NCBI GenBank assembly: GCA_035540955.1
Contig: DATLFP010000009.1
Span: 1 to 64,000, forward strand
Source of the DNA: DATLFP01 sp035540955
GTDB lineage: Bacteria; Actinomycetota; Acidimicrobiia; Acidimicrobiales; CADCSY01
Direction of reading: 5' to 3'
Length of the DNA stretch: 64,000 nt
Below the pieces are notes generated by a model that searched no databases, was not told the DNA's origin, and saw only the letters and a list, made by a program, of their open reading frames with translations. Positions 39,742 through 48,143 of this stretch are shown here, in pieces (within the stretch, counting starts at the first letter, position 1; every line of letters begins with the position of its first letter). Both the position numbers and the translations under genes were made by a program.

Positions 39742-42447
39742 TCAGGCCCACATGGGGTCGGCGGCGTCGGGGTCGACGCCGTAGCGGGCGATCGCGTCCT
39801 TGACCTGCTCGGGTGTGGCCCGGTTCTCGGCGAGGAGCGACGACAGCACCGCGACGACGACGTGGCCGGTGTCGATCTCGAAGTGGCGACGCAGCGCCTC
39901 GCGGGTGTCGCTGCGCCCGTAGCCATCGGTGCCGAGAGGGAGGAACCGGCCGGGCACCCAACGGGCGACCTGGTCGGGAACCGCCCGCATGAAGTCCGAC
40001 ACCGCCACGTACGGGCCCGGCGCCTGCTCGAGCTGGCGGGTCACGAACGGGATCCGGGGCGCCTCGAAGGGATGCAGCCGGTTCCACCGGTCGGTGGCGA
40101 GGGCTTCTTCCCGCAGCGACTTGTACGACGTCGCCGCCCACAGCTCGGCGCCGACCCCGTAGTGCTCGGCCAGCTCGTCTCGCGCGGTCGCGGCCGCCTG
40201 CCACATCGGCCCCGAGAACAGGATCGTCGCCCGGCTCTCGGTGCTCACCGGCGCGCCCTCGAAGCGGTAGAGACCCCGCAGCAGGTCGTCCTGCACGCCC
40301 TCGACCATCGCCGGCATCCGGTAGTTCTCGTTGTAGAGGGTCAGGTAGTACACGACGTCCTCGCCGGCGGCGAACATGCGGCGCATGCCGTCCTGCACGA
40401 TCGTCGCCACCTCGTAGGCGAACGACGCGTCGTAGGCCACGACGTTGGGGTAGGCCGAGGCGTAGAGGAGGCTCTGGCCGTCCTGGTGCTGGAGGCCCTC
40501 GCCCAGCAGCGTCGTGCGTCCCGCGGTGGCACCCAGCAGGAACCCCCGGGCCCGCTGGTCGCCGGCGGCCCACGCCAGGTCGCCCACGCGCTGGAAGCCG
40601 AACATGGAGTAGAAGATGTAGAAGGGCAGCATCGTCGGACCGTGGGTCGCGTACGAGGTGCCGGCGGCGATGAACGACGCCATCGCGCCCGCCTCGGTGA
40701 TCCCCTCCTCGAGGATCTGGCCGTTCTGCGACTCGCGGTAGGACAGGATCAGGTCGGCGTCGACCGGCTCGTACTTCTGGCCGTGCGCGGCGTAGATGCC
40801 GATCTCCTTGAAGAGGGCGTCGAGCCCGAACGTGCGCGCTTCGTCGGGGATGATGGGCACGACCCGTCGGCCGACCTTCTCGTCGCGCACGAGGTTCCGG
40901 AGGAGGCGGGCGAACGCCATCGTCGTCGACACCGCCTGCTCGCCGGAGCCGCTGCGCAGGTCGGCGAAGGCGCGGTCGTCGGGCTGCTCCTCGCCGCGCC
41001 GCGGCCGCACGATGCGGGCCGGCAGGGGCCCGTCGAGCGCCTTTCGTCGCTCGACCATGTAGGTGTGCTCGAGCGAGCCCTCGGCGGGCCGGAAGTAGGG
41101 CATGAGCTCGCCCGACGCCTGTGCCGCCTCGAGCATCTCGTCGGTGACCTCGTCCTGGAGGTACAGCCGGTCGCGGAAGGTCCGCACCTGCTCGGGCTGC
41201 ATCTTCTTGATCTGGTGGGTGGCGTTGCGGCCCTCGACGTCGGGGCCGAGCGTCCACCCCTTGATGGTCTTGGCGAGGATCACCGTCGGGGTGCCCTCGT
41301 GCTCGACCGCCGCCTTGTAGGCCGCATAGAGCTTGCGGTAGTCGTGCCCGCCGCGCGGCAGCGTGCGCAGGTCGTCGTCGGTGAGGTGCTCGACCATCTT
41401 GCGCAGGCGGGGGTCGGGACCGAAGAAGTGCTGGCGGATGTAGGCGCCCGACTCGACCGAGTACTTCTGGAACTGCCCGTCGACGGTCGTGTTCATCTGG
41501 TTGAGGAGCACGCCGTCGGTGTCGCGGGCGAGGAGCTCGTCCCACTTCGTGCCCCAGATGACCTTGAGCACGTTCCAGCCCGCGCCCCGGAAGATCGCCT
41601 CCAGCTCCTGGATGATCTTGCCGTTGCCGCGCACCGGACCGTCGAGCCGCTGGAGGTTGCAGTTCACGACGAAGATCAGGTTGTCGAGCTCTTCGCGCGC
41701 GCCGAGGGAGATGGCGCCGAGCGACTCGGGCTCGTCGCACTCGCCGTCGCCGAGGAAGCACCACACCTTCGACTGCGACGTGTCGGCGATCTCGCGGTTG
41801 AGCAGGTAGCGGTTGAAGCGCGCCTGGTAGATCGCCTGCAGCGGGCCGAGCCCCATGGAGACGGTGGGGAACTCCCAGAAGTCGGGCATGAGCCGCGGGT
41901 GGGGGTACGACGAGAGGCCGCCGCCGCCGACCTCCTGGCGGAACCGGTCGAGCTCGGGCTCGCCGAGGCGGCCCTCGAGGTACGCGCGGGCGTAGATGCC
42001 GGGCGCGGCGTGGCCCTGGAAGAAGACCTGGTCGCCGGGCAGCCCGTCCTCCTTGCCCCGGAAGAAGTGGTTGAAGCCGACCTCGTAGAGCGCGGCCGAC
42101 GACGCGTAGGTCGCCAGGTGCCCGCCGATCCCGTCGTGGTGCTTGTTGGCCCGCACGACCATGGCCGCCGCGTTCCAGCGGGCGTAGGCGCGGATGCGGC
42201 GCTCGATGTGCTCGTCGCCCGGGAACCATGCCTGGTGCTCCGGCGGGATCGTGTTGACGTAGGGCGTCGAGATCGTCGCCGGCAGCCCGACCTGCAGCTC
42301 GCGGGCCCGCTCCAGCAGGGCGGAGATGAGGTAGCGGGCCCGGCCCTTGCCACCGTGGGTGACGACGGCGTCGAGGCTGTCGAGCCACTCTCGGGTCTCG
42401 GCCGGGTCGACGTCGGGCAGGGAGTGCACGAACCCGTCGAAGATCAC
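39742..42447 (-). CDS. aceE: Pyruvate dehydrogenase E1 component, homodimeric
   Basis: 901-residue thiamine-diphosphate enzyme that decarboxylates pyruvate and acetylates lipoyl E2. The TPP site is GDGECDEPESLGAI...VVNCNLQRLDGP, and other landmarks are GHAAPGIYARAY, TIKGWTLGPDVEGRNATHQIKK and the C-terminal GTDGYGRSDTREALRRHFEID. Length matches the AceE family (about 890-930). GTG start. The E2 and E3 genes lie 13 kb away at 55827-58644. It diverges from the RNase H gene across about 58 bp. Confidence 0.96.
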   Translation of the reverse strand: MIFDGFVHSLPDVDPAETREWLDSLDAVVTHGGKGRARYLISALLERARELQVGLPATISTPYVNTIPPEHQAWFPGDEHIERRIRAYARWNAAAMVVRANKHHDGIGGHLATYASSAALYEVGFNHFFRGKEDGLPGDQVFFQGHAAPGIYARAYLEGRLGEPELDRFRQEVGGGGLSSYPHPRLMPDFWEFPTVSMGLGPLQAIYQARFNRYLLNREIADTSQSKVWCFLGDGECDEPESLGAISLGAREELDNLIFVVNCNLQRLDGPVRGNGKIIQELEAIFRGAGWNVLKVIWGTKWDELLARDTDGVLLNQMNTTVDGQFQKYSVESGAYIRQHFFGPDPRLRKMVEHLTDDDLRTLPRGGHDYRKLYAAYKAAVEHEGTPTVILAKTIKGWTLGPDVEGRNATHQIKKMQPEQVRTFRDRLYLQDEVTDEMLEAAQASGELMPYFRPAEGSLEHTYMVERRKALDGPLPARIVRPRRGEEQPDDRAFADLRSGSGEQAVSTTMAFARLLRNLVRDEKVGRRVVPIIPDEARTFGLDALFKEIGIYAAHGQKYEPVDADLILSYRESQNGQILEEGITEAGAMASFIAAGTSYATHGPTMLPFYIFYSMFGFQRVGDLAWAAGDQRARGFLLGATAGRTTLLGEGLQHQDGQSLLYASAYPNVVAYDASFAYEVATIVQDGMRRMFAAGEDVVYYLTLYNENYRMPAMVEGVQDDLLRGLYRFEGAPVSTESRATILFSGPMWQAAATARDELAEHYGVGAELWAATSYKSLREEALATDRWNRLHPFEAPRIPFVTRQLEQAPGPYVAVSDFMRAVPDQVARWVPGRFLPLGTDGYGRSDTREALRRHFEIDTGHVVVAVLSSLLAENRATPEQVKDAIARYGVDPDAADPMWA

Positions 42448-42505
42448 GCGACCATGTTCGCATGCTGCTCGCGCTTTCCGACACGGACCCGGTGATGCGA
42501 GCCCG

Positions 42506-43516
42506 ATGACCGCCGTCTACACGGATGGGGCGTGCAGCGGGAACCCCGGCCCGGGTGGGTGGGCGTGGGCGATCGAGGACGGCCCGTACGCGAGCGGCTA
42601 CGACGAGCGGACAACCAACCAGCGCATGGAGGTGACCGCCGCGTTCGAGGCGGTGCGGGCCAACGACGGACCGCTCGAGGTGGTGAGCGACTCCACCTAC
42701 GTCGTGAACTGCTTCCGCGACTCGTGGTGGGTGGGGTGGCGCAAGCGCGGGTGGCGCAACACCCAACGCCAGCCCGTCGCCAACCGCGACCTTTGGGAGC
42801 CGTTCGTCGAGCTCGTCCTGGAGCGCGGCGACGTCACGTTCCGGTGGGTGAAGGGCCACGCCGGGGATCCGATGAACGACCTCGTCGACCGGCTGGCCGT
42901 GCAGGCCGTCACCGACGGCACCGGGCGCCGGGGAACCGGGAGGCCCGACGACCTCGGCGCCGCCGACGCCCCACCGAAGCAGGCGGCGGGCGGGGCCACC
43001 GGCGGCCCCGCCCTGCCCGACGGCTACCGCGTCGTCATCACCGGGCTCCGCCCGCCGGGCCTCGGCGGCTACGACCCGAACCTGACCTGGGAGTCGGTGC
43101 GGTCGTCGCTCGCGGAGGCCCTCGCCTACCTCGCCACCGAGCACGACGACCTGCTCGTGGTCACCGGCATGGGTCTCGGGACCGAGCAGCTGGGCGCCGA
43201 GGCGGCCATCGACGCCGGCGTGCCGTTCGTGGCGGTTCCCGCTCACCGCGGGTTCGACGAGGTGTGGCCGGCGCGCTCCCGGGAGCGCTACCGGTCCCTC
43301 GTCGACCAGGCCATCGCCGAAGTGGTGTTCGACGATCGCGTGCCCACCTCCAAGCAGCAGGCCGGCGCGATGGCGTCACGCCGCGACGCGTGGCTGGCCC
43401 GCAACGCCGCCGAGGCGATCGTCGTGCACGACGGAGAGGACGAGCACGTCGAGCGGCGCCTGGCGGCGCTCACGGTGCAGCTGGGGGACGACAACGTGCT
43501 GCAGCTGCGGCCATGA
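42506..43516 (+). CDS. Ribonuclease HI fused to a SLOG (YspA/DUF1273-like) domain
   Basis: 336 residues. The N-terminal about 140 residues are RNase HI, with catalytic acids in VYTDGACSGNPG, MEVTAA, VSDSTYVV and GDPMNDLVDRLA, so RNA in RNA-DNA hybrids should be cut. After a 30-residue Ala/Gly/Pro linker comes a Rossmann-like SLOG domain: YRVVITGLRPPGLGGYD, VTGMGLGTEQLGAEAAIDAG, VPFVAVPAHRGFDEVWP and WLARNAAEAIVVHDG. SLOG domains bind or process nucleotide derivatives. A fusion of the two suggests nucleotide-controlled or nucleotide-linked RNA processing, an inference. No frameshift is seen at the join. Confidence 0.85.
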   Translation: MTAVYTDGACSGNPGPGGWAWAIEDGPYASGYDERTTNQRMEVTAAFEAVRANDGPLEVVSDSTYVVNCFRDSWWVGWRKRGWRNTQRQPVANRDLWEPFVELVLERGDVTFRWVKGHAGDPMNDLVDRLAVQAVTDGTGRRGTGRPDDLGAADAPPKQAAGGATGGPALPDGYRVVITGLRPPGLGGYDPNLTWESVRSSLAEALAYLATEHDDLLVVTGMGLGTEQLGAEAAIDAGVPFVAVPAHRGFDEVWPARSRERYRSLVDQAIAEVVFDDRVPTSKQQAGAMASRRDAWLARNAAEAIVVHDGEDEHVERRLAALTVQLGDDNVLQLRP

Positions 43517-43543
43517 GGTCATGAGGGCGTGAGGGCATGAGGA
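43512..43543 (+). repeat. Four tandem octamers at the hyuA start
   Basis: CATGAGGT, CATGAGGG, CGTGAGGG and CATGAGGA follow without gap, from the RNase H stop to the hyuA ATG at 43537. Each unit carries a GAGG and a start-like ATG or GTG, so the upstream units provide ribosome-binding sequence for the last. Copy-number slippage would change spacing. Confidence 0.6.
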
Positions 43544-45312
43544 TTGGCGCCGACACGGGCGGAACGTTCACCGACGTGGTCGCCGACGACGGCTCCATCG
43601 CCAAGGTGCCATCGACGCCCGATGACCCCGGCGGCGCGGTGCGCAGCGCCGTCGCCGTGCTCGGCCGCGACGCGAGCCTGCTGGCGCACGGCACGACGGT
43701 GGCGACGAACGCCCTGCTCGAGCGCAAGGGCGCGACGGTCGCGCTGGTGACGACGCAGGGGCTGGCCGACGTGATCGAGATCGGCAGGCAGGACCGTCCC
43801 TCCCTCTACGACGGCGACCGGCGGCGTCCCGAGCCCCTTGTGTCGCGCGCCCGCCGCGTCGAGATCGGCGGGCGGCTCGACGCCACCGGCGCCGAGCTGG
43901 AACCGGTCGACGGCGACGCCCCCGACGTCGGTGACGCCGACGCCGTCGCCGTGTGCCTGCTGCACGCCGACCTGAACGACGCCCACGAGGTTGCGGTGGC
44001 CGGCGCGCTCCGGGCCGCCGGTCACGACGTCACCTGCTCCTCGGAGGTGGCGCCCGAGATGCGGGAGTACGAGCGGACCGTCACGACGGTCGTCAACGCG
44101 TACCTCCGGCCCGGCTGCCGCGACTACCTGCGAGGGCTGCACGACGCCGCCGGCGAGGTGCTCGTCATGACGTCGGCCGGAGGACTCGTGCCGATCAAGC
44201 GAGGCGCCGAGGTGCCGGCCGCCCTGCTGTTGTCGGGACCGGCCGGCGGCGTGCAGGCGGCGGCGGCGGTCGCCGTCGCCTGCGGGTTCCCGGACGCGGT
44301 CACCTTCGACATGGGCGGCACGTCGACCGACGTGTGCCTGGTCCTCGATGGCGCTCCGGCGCCCGCCGCCGAGCGGTTCGTGGCCGGCTTCCCCGTGCGA
44401 CTTCCGTCGCTCGACATCCACACGATCGGCGCCGGCGGTGGCTCGATCGCCCGGGTCGACGCCGGCGGCGCGCTCCGCGTCGGGCCGGAGTCGGCGGGGG
44501 CGGTGCCGGGGCCCGCCTGCTACGGCCGGGGTGGCGAGGCAGCGACGGTCACCGACGCCGACCTCGTCGCCGGCAGGATCCCCGCCGGCGCCGCGTTCCC
44601 GGGGATCGGACGGCTCGACGTCGAGCGCGCTCGGGCCGCCCTCGAGCAAGCGGGCGTCAGCGCCGAGGGCGTCATCGCCGTCGTCGACGCCGAGATGGAG
44701 CGGGCCATCCGAACCGTGACCGTCGAGCGGGGTGTCGACCCGCGACCGCTTGCCCTCGTGGCGTTCGGCGGGGCCGGACCGCTGCACGCCTGCGCGCTGG
44801 CCGACGCCATCGGGATGGCGGTGGTGATCGTGCCGCCCCGGGCCGGCGTGCTGTCGGCGGTCGGCCTGCTGTGCTCGCCGGTGCAGCGCGACCTCGTGCG
44901 GTCGTGGCCCGTCCCGTCCGACCACCAGGGGCTCGACGACGCCCACGTCGCACTGGCGGTGCAGGCGTCGCGCGAGGTGGGCGGCGGGGCCACCGTCGAG
45001 CTGTCGCTCGACTGCCGGTACGCGGGCCAGAGCCACGAGCTCACCGTCGCCGAGCTCGGGGACTTCGAGGACGAGCACCGGCGCCGCAACGGCTACACGC
45101 GGCCGGGCGCGCCCATCGAGGTGGTGGCCCTGCGGGCGCGGGCAACTGTTGCCGCGCCGCTCGAGGTGACCGGCCTGCCGGCGCCGGCGAGGGCGCGTGT
45201 CGAGGGCCCGGCCGTCGCGGCCGAGGAGGACTGCACAGTGTGGGTGCCCGACGGCTGGGTGGCCGAGCCGGGGGAGGTGGGGGCGTGGATCCTGCGTCGC
45301 TCCAGGTCCTGA
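43537..45312 (+). CDS. Hydantoinase/oxoprolinase family subunit A (HyuA-like)
   Basis: 591-residue ATP-dependent amidohydrolase subunit of the actin-like ATPase fold. ATP-site motifs are RIGADTGGTFTDVV at the N-terminus, LAHGTTVATNALLERKG, VTFDMGGTSTDVCLV and AFGGAGPLHACALAD. With HyuB downstream it would hydrolyse a hydantoin, 5-oxoproline or related cyclic amide, or carboxylate a ketone as in acetone carboxylase relatives; the substrate is not readable. It is slightly shorter than the usual 650-690 residues. Confidence 0.9.
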   Translation: MRIGADTGGTFTDVVADDGSIAKVPSTPDDPGGAVRSAVAVLGRDASLLAHGTTVATNALLERKGATVALVTTQGLADVIEIGRQDRPSLYDGDRRRPEPLVSRARRVEIGGRLDATGAELEPVDGDAPDVGDADAVAVCLLHADLNDAHEVAVAGALRAAGHDVTCSSEVAPEMREYERTVTTVVNAYLRPGCRDYLRGLHDAAGEVLVMTSAGGLVPIKRGAEVPAALLLSGPAGGVQAAAAVAVACGFPDAVTFDMGGTSTDVCLVLDGAPAPAAERFVAGFPVRLPSLDIHTIGAGGGSIARVDAGGALRVGPESAGAVPGPACYGRGGEAATVTDADLVAGRIPAGAAFPGIGRLDVERARAALEQAGVSAEGVIAVVDAEMERAIRTVTVERGVDPRPLALVAFGGAGPLHACALADAIGMAVVIVPPRAGVLSAVGLLCSPVQRDLVRSWPVPSDHQGLDDAHVALAVQASREVGGGATVELSLDCRYAGQSHELTVAELGDFEDEHRRRNGYTRPGAPIEVVALRARATVAAPLEVTGLPAPARARVEGPAVAAEEDCTVWVPDGWVAEPGEVGAWILRRSRS

Positions 45313-46826
45313 TCTCCCGGCTCACGGGGATCGCCGAGGAGATGGGTGCCGTGCTCCGGCGGGCCGCGTACTCGCCCAACATCAAGGAGCGGGCCGACTG
45401 CTCGGCGGCGGTGTTCACCGCTGATGGGGAGCTGCTCGTGCAGGCCGAGCACATCCCCGTGCACCTCGGGTCGATGCCGGCGTCGGTCATGGCCGCCATC
45501 GACGCGTTCGGCGACGACCTCGGTCCCGGCGAGCAGGTCGTGCTCAACGACCCGTTCGCCGGCGGGACCCACCTCAACGACGTCACGTTGGTGATGCCGG
45601 TGTTCGTCGGCGACCGGCGCATCGGGTGGGTGGCGAACCGCGCCCATCACGCCGACGTCGGCGGGATGACGCCGGGCTCCATCCCGCCCGACGCCACCGA
45701 GATCCAGCAGGAGGGGCTGCGGCTGCCGCCGGTGCGACTGTCGCGCGACGTCGCGGAGATCTTCGTGGCCGCGTCGCGCACGCCCGACGAGCGACGGGGC
45801 GATCTCGACGCCCAGGTCGGCGCCAACGTGCTCGGCGCCGAGCGGCTGGCGGCGTTCGCCGGCGCACCGTTGCAGGAGATCGTCGACTACGGCGAGCGGC
45901 GCATGCGGGCGGCACTGGCGGCGCTGCCCGACGGCACGTGGCGCTTCGCCGACGTGCTCGACTCGAGTGGCCCTGCGCCCGCGCAGCAGCGGCCCTCGAC
46001 CATCCGCCTGGCGCTCACGATCGAGGGCGAGCGGGCCACGTTCGACTTCACCGGCACCGACGCGCAGCGGCGGGGGAACGTGAACGCCGTCGAAGCGGTG
46101 ACGGTGAGCGGCGTCGCCTACGCCCTCCGCTCGGCGTCCGACCCGACGATCCCCGCCAACGGCGGCGCGATGCGGCCGGTGACGGTGGTGGCGCCGCCGG
46201 GAACCGTCGTGGCCGCCGTGCCGCCGGCCGCCGTCGGCGCCGGCAACGTCGAGGTCAGCCAGCGGGTGGCCGACGTGTGCCTGGGGGCGCTGGCGCAGGT
46301 GAGCGATCGGGTGGGTGCCGCCGACCAGGGGACGATGAACAACGTGCTGATCGGCGGGGCCGCCTCCGTGGCGAACGGTCAGCAGGGCTTCGTCTACTAC
46401 GAGACGATCGGCGGCGGGCAGGGCGGCCGGCCGTCGGGACCGGGCATGTCCGGCGTGCACACCGGGATGACGAACACCCGGAACACGCCGATCGAGGCGT
46501 TCGAGCGGGCCTTCCCGATGCGGGTGCTGCGCTACCGGCTCCGGCAGGGGAGCGGCGGTGCCGGTGCGTCGCCGGGTGGCGAGGGGATCGAGCGGGATGT
46601 GCTGATGCTCGAGGACGTCACCGTGTCGCTCATCACCGAGCGGCGGGTGTCGCAGCCATGGGGTCTGGCCGGCGGCGACCCCGGGGCGGTGGGTGAGAAC
46701 TGGCTGCTGCCCGGCGGCGACGAGTCACGGGCCGAGCGCTTGCCGGCCAAGTGCACGCTGCCGCTGCGCGCCGGCGATGTCCTGCGCATGCGCACCCCGG
46801 GCGGCGGCGGTTGGGGCCGAGCATGA
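45285..46826 (+). CDS. Hydantoinase B/oxoprolinase family subunit (HyuB-like)
   Basis: 513-residue partner of HyuA. Family landmarks are ISRLTGIAEEMGAVLRRAAYSPNIKERADCSAAVF, GEQVVLNDPFAGGTHLNDVTL, NRAHHADVGGMTPGS with the putative metal histidines, FDFTGTDAQRRGNVNAV, and the glycine-rich C-terminus TPGGGGWG. The GTG at 45285 overlaps hyuA by 28 nt and is preceded by GGGGAGG. Both subunits are probably co-translated as one complex. Confidence 0.92.
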   Translation: MDPASLQVLISRLTGIAEEMGAVLRRAAYSPNIKERADCSAAVFTADGELLVQAEHIPVHLGSMPASVMAAIDAFGDDLGPGEQVVLNDPFAGGTHLNDVTLVMPVFVGDRRIGWVANRAHHADVGGMTPGSIPPDATEIQQEGLRLPPVRLSRDVAEIFVAASRTPDERRGDLDAQVGANVLGAERLAAFAGAPLQEIVDYGERRMRAALAALPDGTWRFADVLDSSGPAPAQQRPSTIRLALTIEGERATFDFTGTDAQRRGNVNAVEAVTVSGVAYALRSASDPTIPANGGAMRPVTVVAPPGTVVAAVPPAAVGAGNVEVSQRVADVCLGALAQVSDRVGAADQGTMNNVLIGGAASVANGQQGFVYYETIGGGQGGRPSGPGMSGVHTGMTNTRNTPIEAFERAFPMRVLRYRLRQGSGGAGASPGGEGIERDVLMLEDVTVSLITERRVSQPWGLAGGDPGAVGENWLLPGGDESRAERLPAKCTLPLRAGDVLRMRTPGGGGWGRA

Positions 46827-46901
46827 CTTCCACCGGTGCCGCTCGGCGGGCCGGCCGGTGGGCGAAGCGCCCGCGGCGGCATCGCCGCGCCCAGGACCGC
46901 C

Positions 46902-47297
46902 TCAGCTGACGCCGAGGGCCTGACGCCAGAGGTGGGTGTCGGTGTAGGTGCGGAAGCCGGTGATCTTGCCGTCCGATCCGAAGTGCCACACGTGCACGAA
47001 GTCGGCGTTGAGCTCGACGCCGGTCTCCTTGCCGGTGCCCTTGTAGACCCCGATGCCGCACACGACGTCGCCGCCGTCGGCGATCTCGTTGGGCACCACG
47101 GCAAAGCCATCGAGCATGCTCATGACCGCCCCAAAGATGTTCTCGGCAACGGCCTGGGGCCCGACCTGGTTCTCGAAGGGCAGTGACTCGGGCTCCTGCC
47201 AGTCGATCTTGTCGTCCATCGCTCCGAGCACGGTCGCGACGTCGCCGGTGCCGAACGCCTCGTAGAGCTTGCGGATCGTGTCTGCGTTGCTTCCCAT
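46902..47297 (-). CDS. SnoaL/NTF2-like fold protein
   Basis: 131-residue alpha+beta cone protein: TIRKLYEAFGTGDVATVLGAMDDKIDWQEP at the N-terminus and VHVWHFGSDGKITGFRTYTDTHLWRQAL at the C-terminus define the SnoaL-like family. Members include polyketide cyclases, dehydratases and many unknown enzymes; no activity can be assigned. It converges with hyuB. Confidence 0.87.
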   Translation of the reverse strand: MGSNADTIRKLYEAFGTGDVATVLGAMDDKIDWQEPESLPFENQVGPQAVAENIFGAVMSMLDGFAVVPNEIADGGDVVCGIGVYKGTGKETGVELNADFVHVWHFGSDGKITGFRTYTDTHLWRQALGVS

Positions 47298-47494
47298 CGG
47301 GTCGCCCTTCTGTTTGCCCCGGCGGTCGCCGGCAGCGCGCCGACGCTACGCCCCTGCCCGCCGATCCGTGCGTCGGCATCACGAACTGGTGCAAAGGGGT
47401 GAGGTGCTGCTGCGTGGCGCGGCCCCCGCGTCGGCTCGAGCGCCGCGGTCTGTGAAGGCTCAACCCGGCGGTCCTTCGGTCCGATCGATGCACG

Positions 47495-48007
47495 GTGGGT
47501 CCTCTCCTCGATGCCGTGGCGGCGCTGACCGGGTCAGGCTTCCGGCGGGCGCGACCCGAGCCGGCATCGGTGCGTCGGGTCGCGACGACACCGTGGCGCT
47601 CGGTGGGCATCGCCGCCATGGCGGTGAACGGAGCGCTGCTGCTCGCGGCCGGGTGGTACTTCGTCGGCGCGCTCCTCATCTTGCTGAGCGACGATCTCCT
47701 CATCGGCCTCACGGTGCTGGTGGCGCCGATCGTGCTGATGGGCATCGGCCTCTGCCTCACCGGCGTCGGATGGACCATCGCTGCCATCCGCAAGCTGCTG
47801 CTGCGTGATCCCGCGGCGCGATGGGACCTGGCCGGCATGGGCGCCGTCGGCCTCCTCGCCGGGGTCTGGCTGACCGCGACGATCGACGCGCGCCTGATCG
47901 TGGCGGTGATCTCGTCGGCCGCGGCGCTCGTCGTCGCGGTCGCACCGGCCGCGTGGCGCCCCGCCCCGCCGCGCCACGCGTTCACCTCGGTGGCCGCTGA
48001 GCGCTGA
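47495..48007 (+). CDS. Four-helix membrane protein of unknown function
   Basis: 170-residue protein with about four hydrophobic segments (SVGIAAMAVNGALLLAAGWYFV; LIGLTVLVAPIVLMGIGLCL; GMGAVGLLAGVWLTATI; LIVAVISSAAALVVAVAPAAW). No family motif is recognised. GTG 47495 is the longest start; a shorter one is possible. The gene ends just before palindromic element copy 3. Confidence 0.6.
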   Translation: MGPLLDAVAALTGSGFRRARPEPASVRRVATTPWRSVGIAAMAVNGALLLAAGWYFVGALLILLSDDLLIGLTVLVAPIVLMGIGLCLTGVGWTIAAIRKLLLRDPAARWDLAGMGAVGLLAGVWLTATIDARLIVAVISSAAALVVAVAPAAWRPAPPRHAFTSVAAER

Positions 48008-48013
48008 CCGCCG

Positions 48014-48060
48014 TTCTGGGACCGATTGGGCCGGACCGGCGTACCGGATCGGTCCCAGAA
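48014..48060. repeat. 47-nt palindromic element, copy 3
   Basis: Same 47-nt outline as copies 1 and 2, with conserved ends TTCTGGGACCGAT and ATCGGTCCCAGAA and a changed centre. Here the pairing extends outward to a perfect 19-bp stem (48008-48026 with 48048-48066) around a 21-nt loop. It lies directly after the stop of the membrane protein gene. Confidence 0.88.
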
Positions 48061-48143
48061 CGGCGGAGGGGAGGGTCGGAAGCCCGTCGTCGGGCCCGGA
48101 ACTGATCGGGCATCGGCCGCCGCGACCGCCATGATGGGCGACC

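Noticed and set aside
39070..42495. Very long open frame opposite aceE and the HhH-GPD gene.
   Set aside because: Long antisense frames are common in very GC-rich DNA; the opposite strand has clear family motifs in two genes.
46823..46909. 28-residue basic ORF right after hyuB (MTSTGAARRAGR...).
   Set aside because: It overlaps the end of the opposing SnoaL-like gene, has no ribosome-binding site of its own and reads like chance coding in GC-rich DNA.
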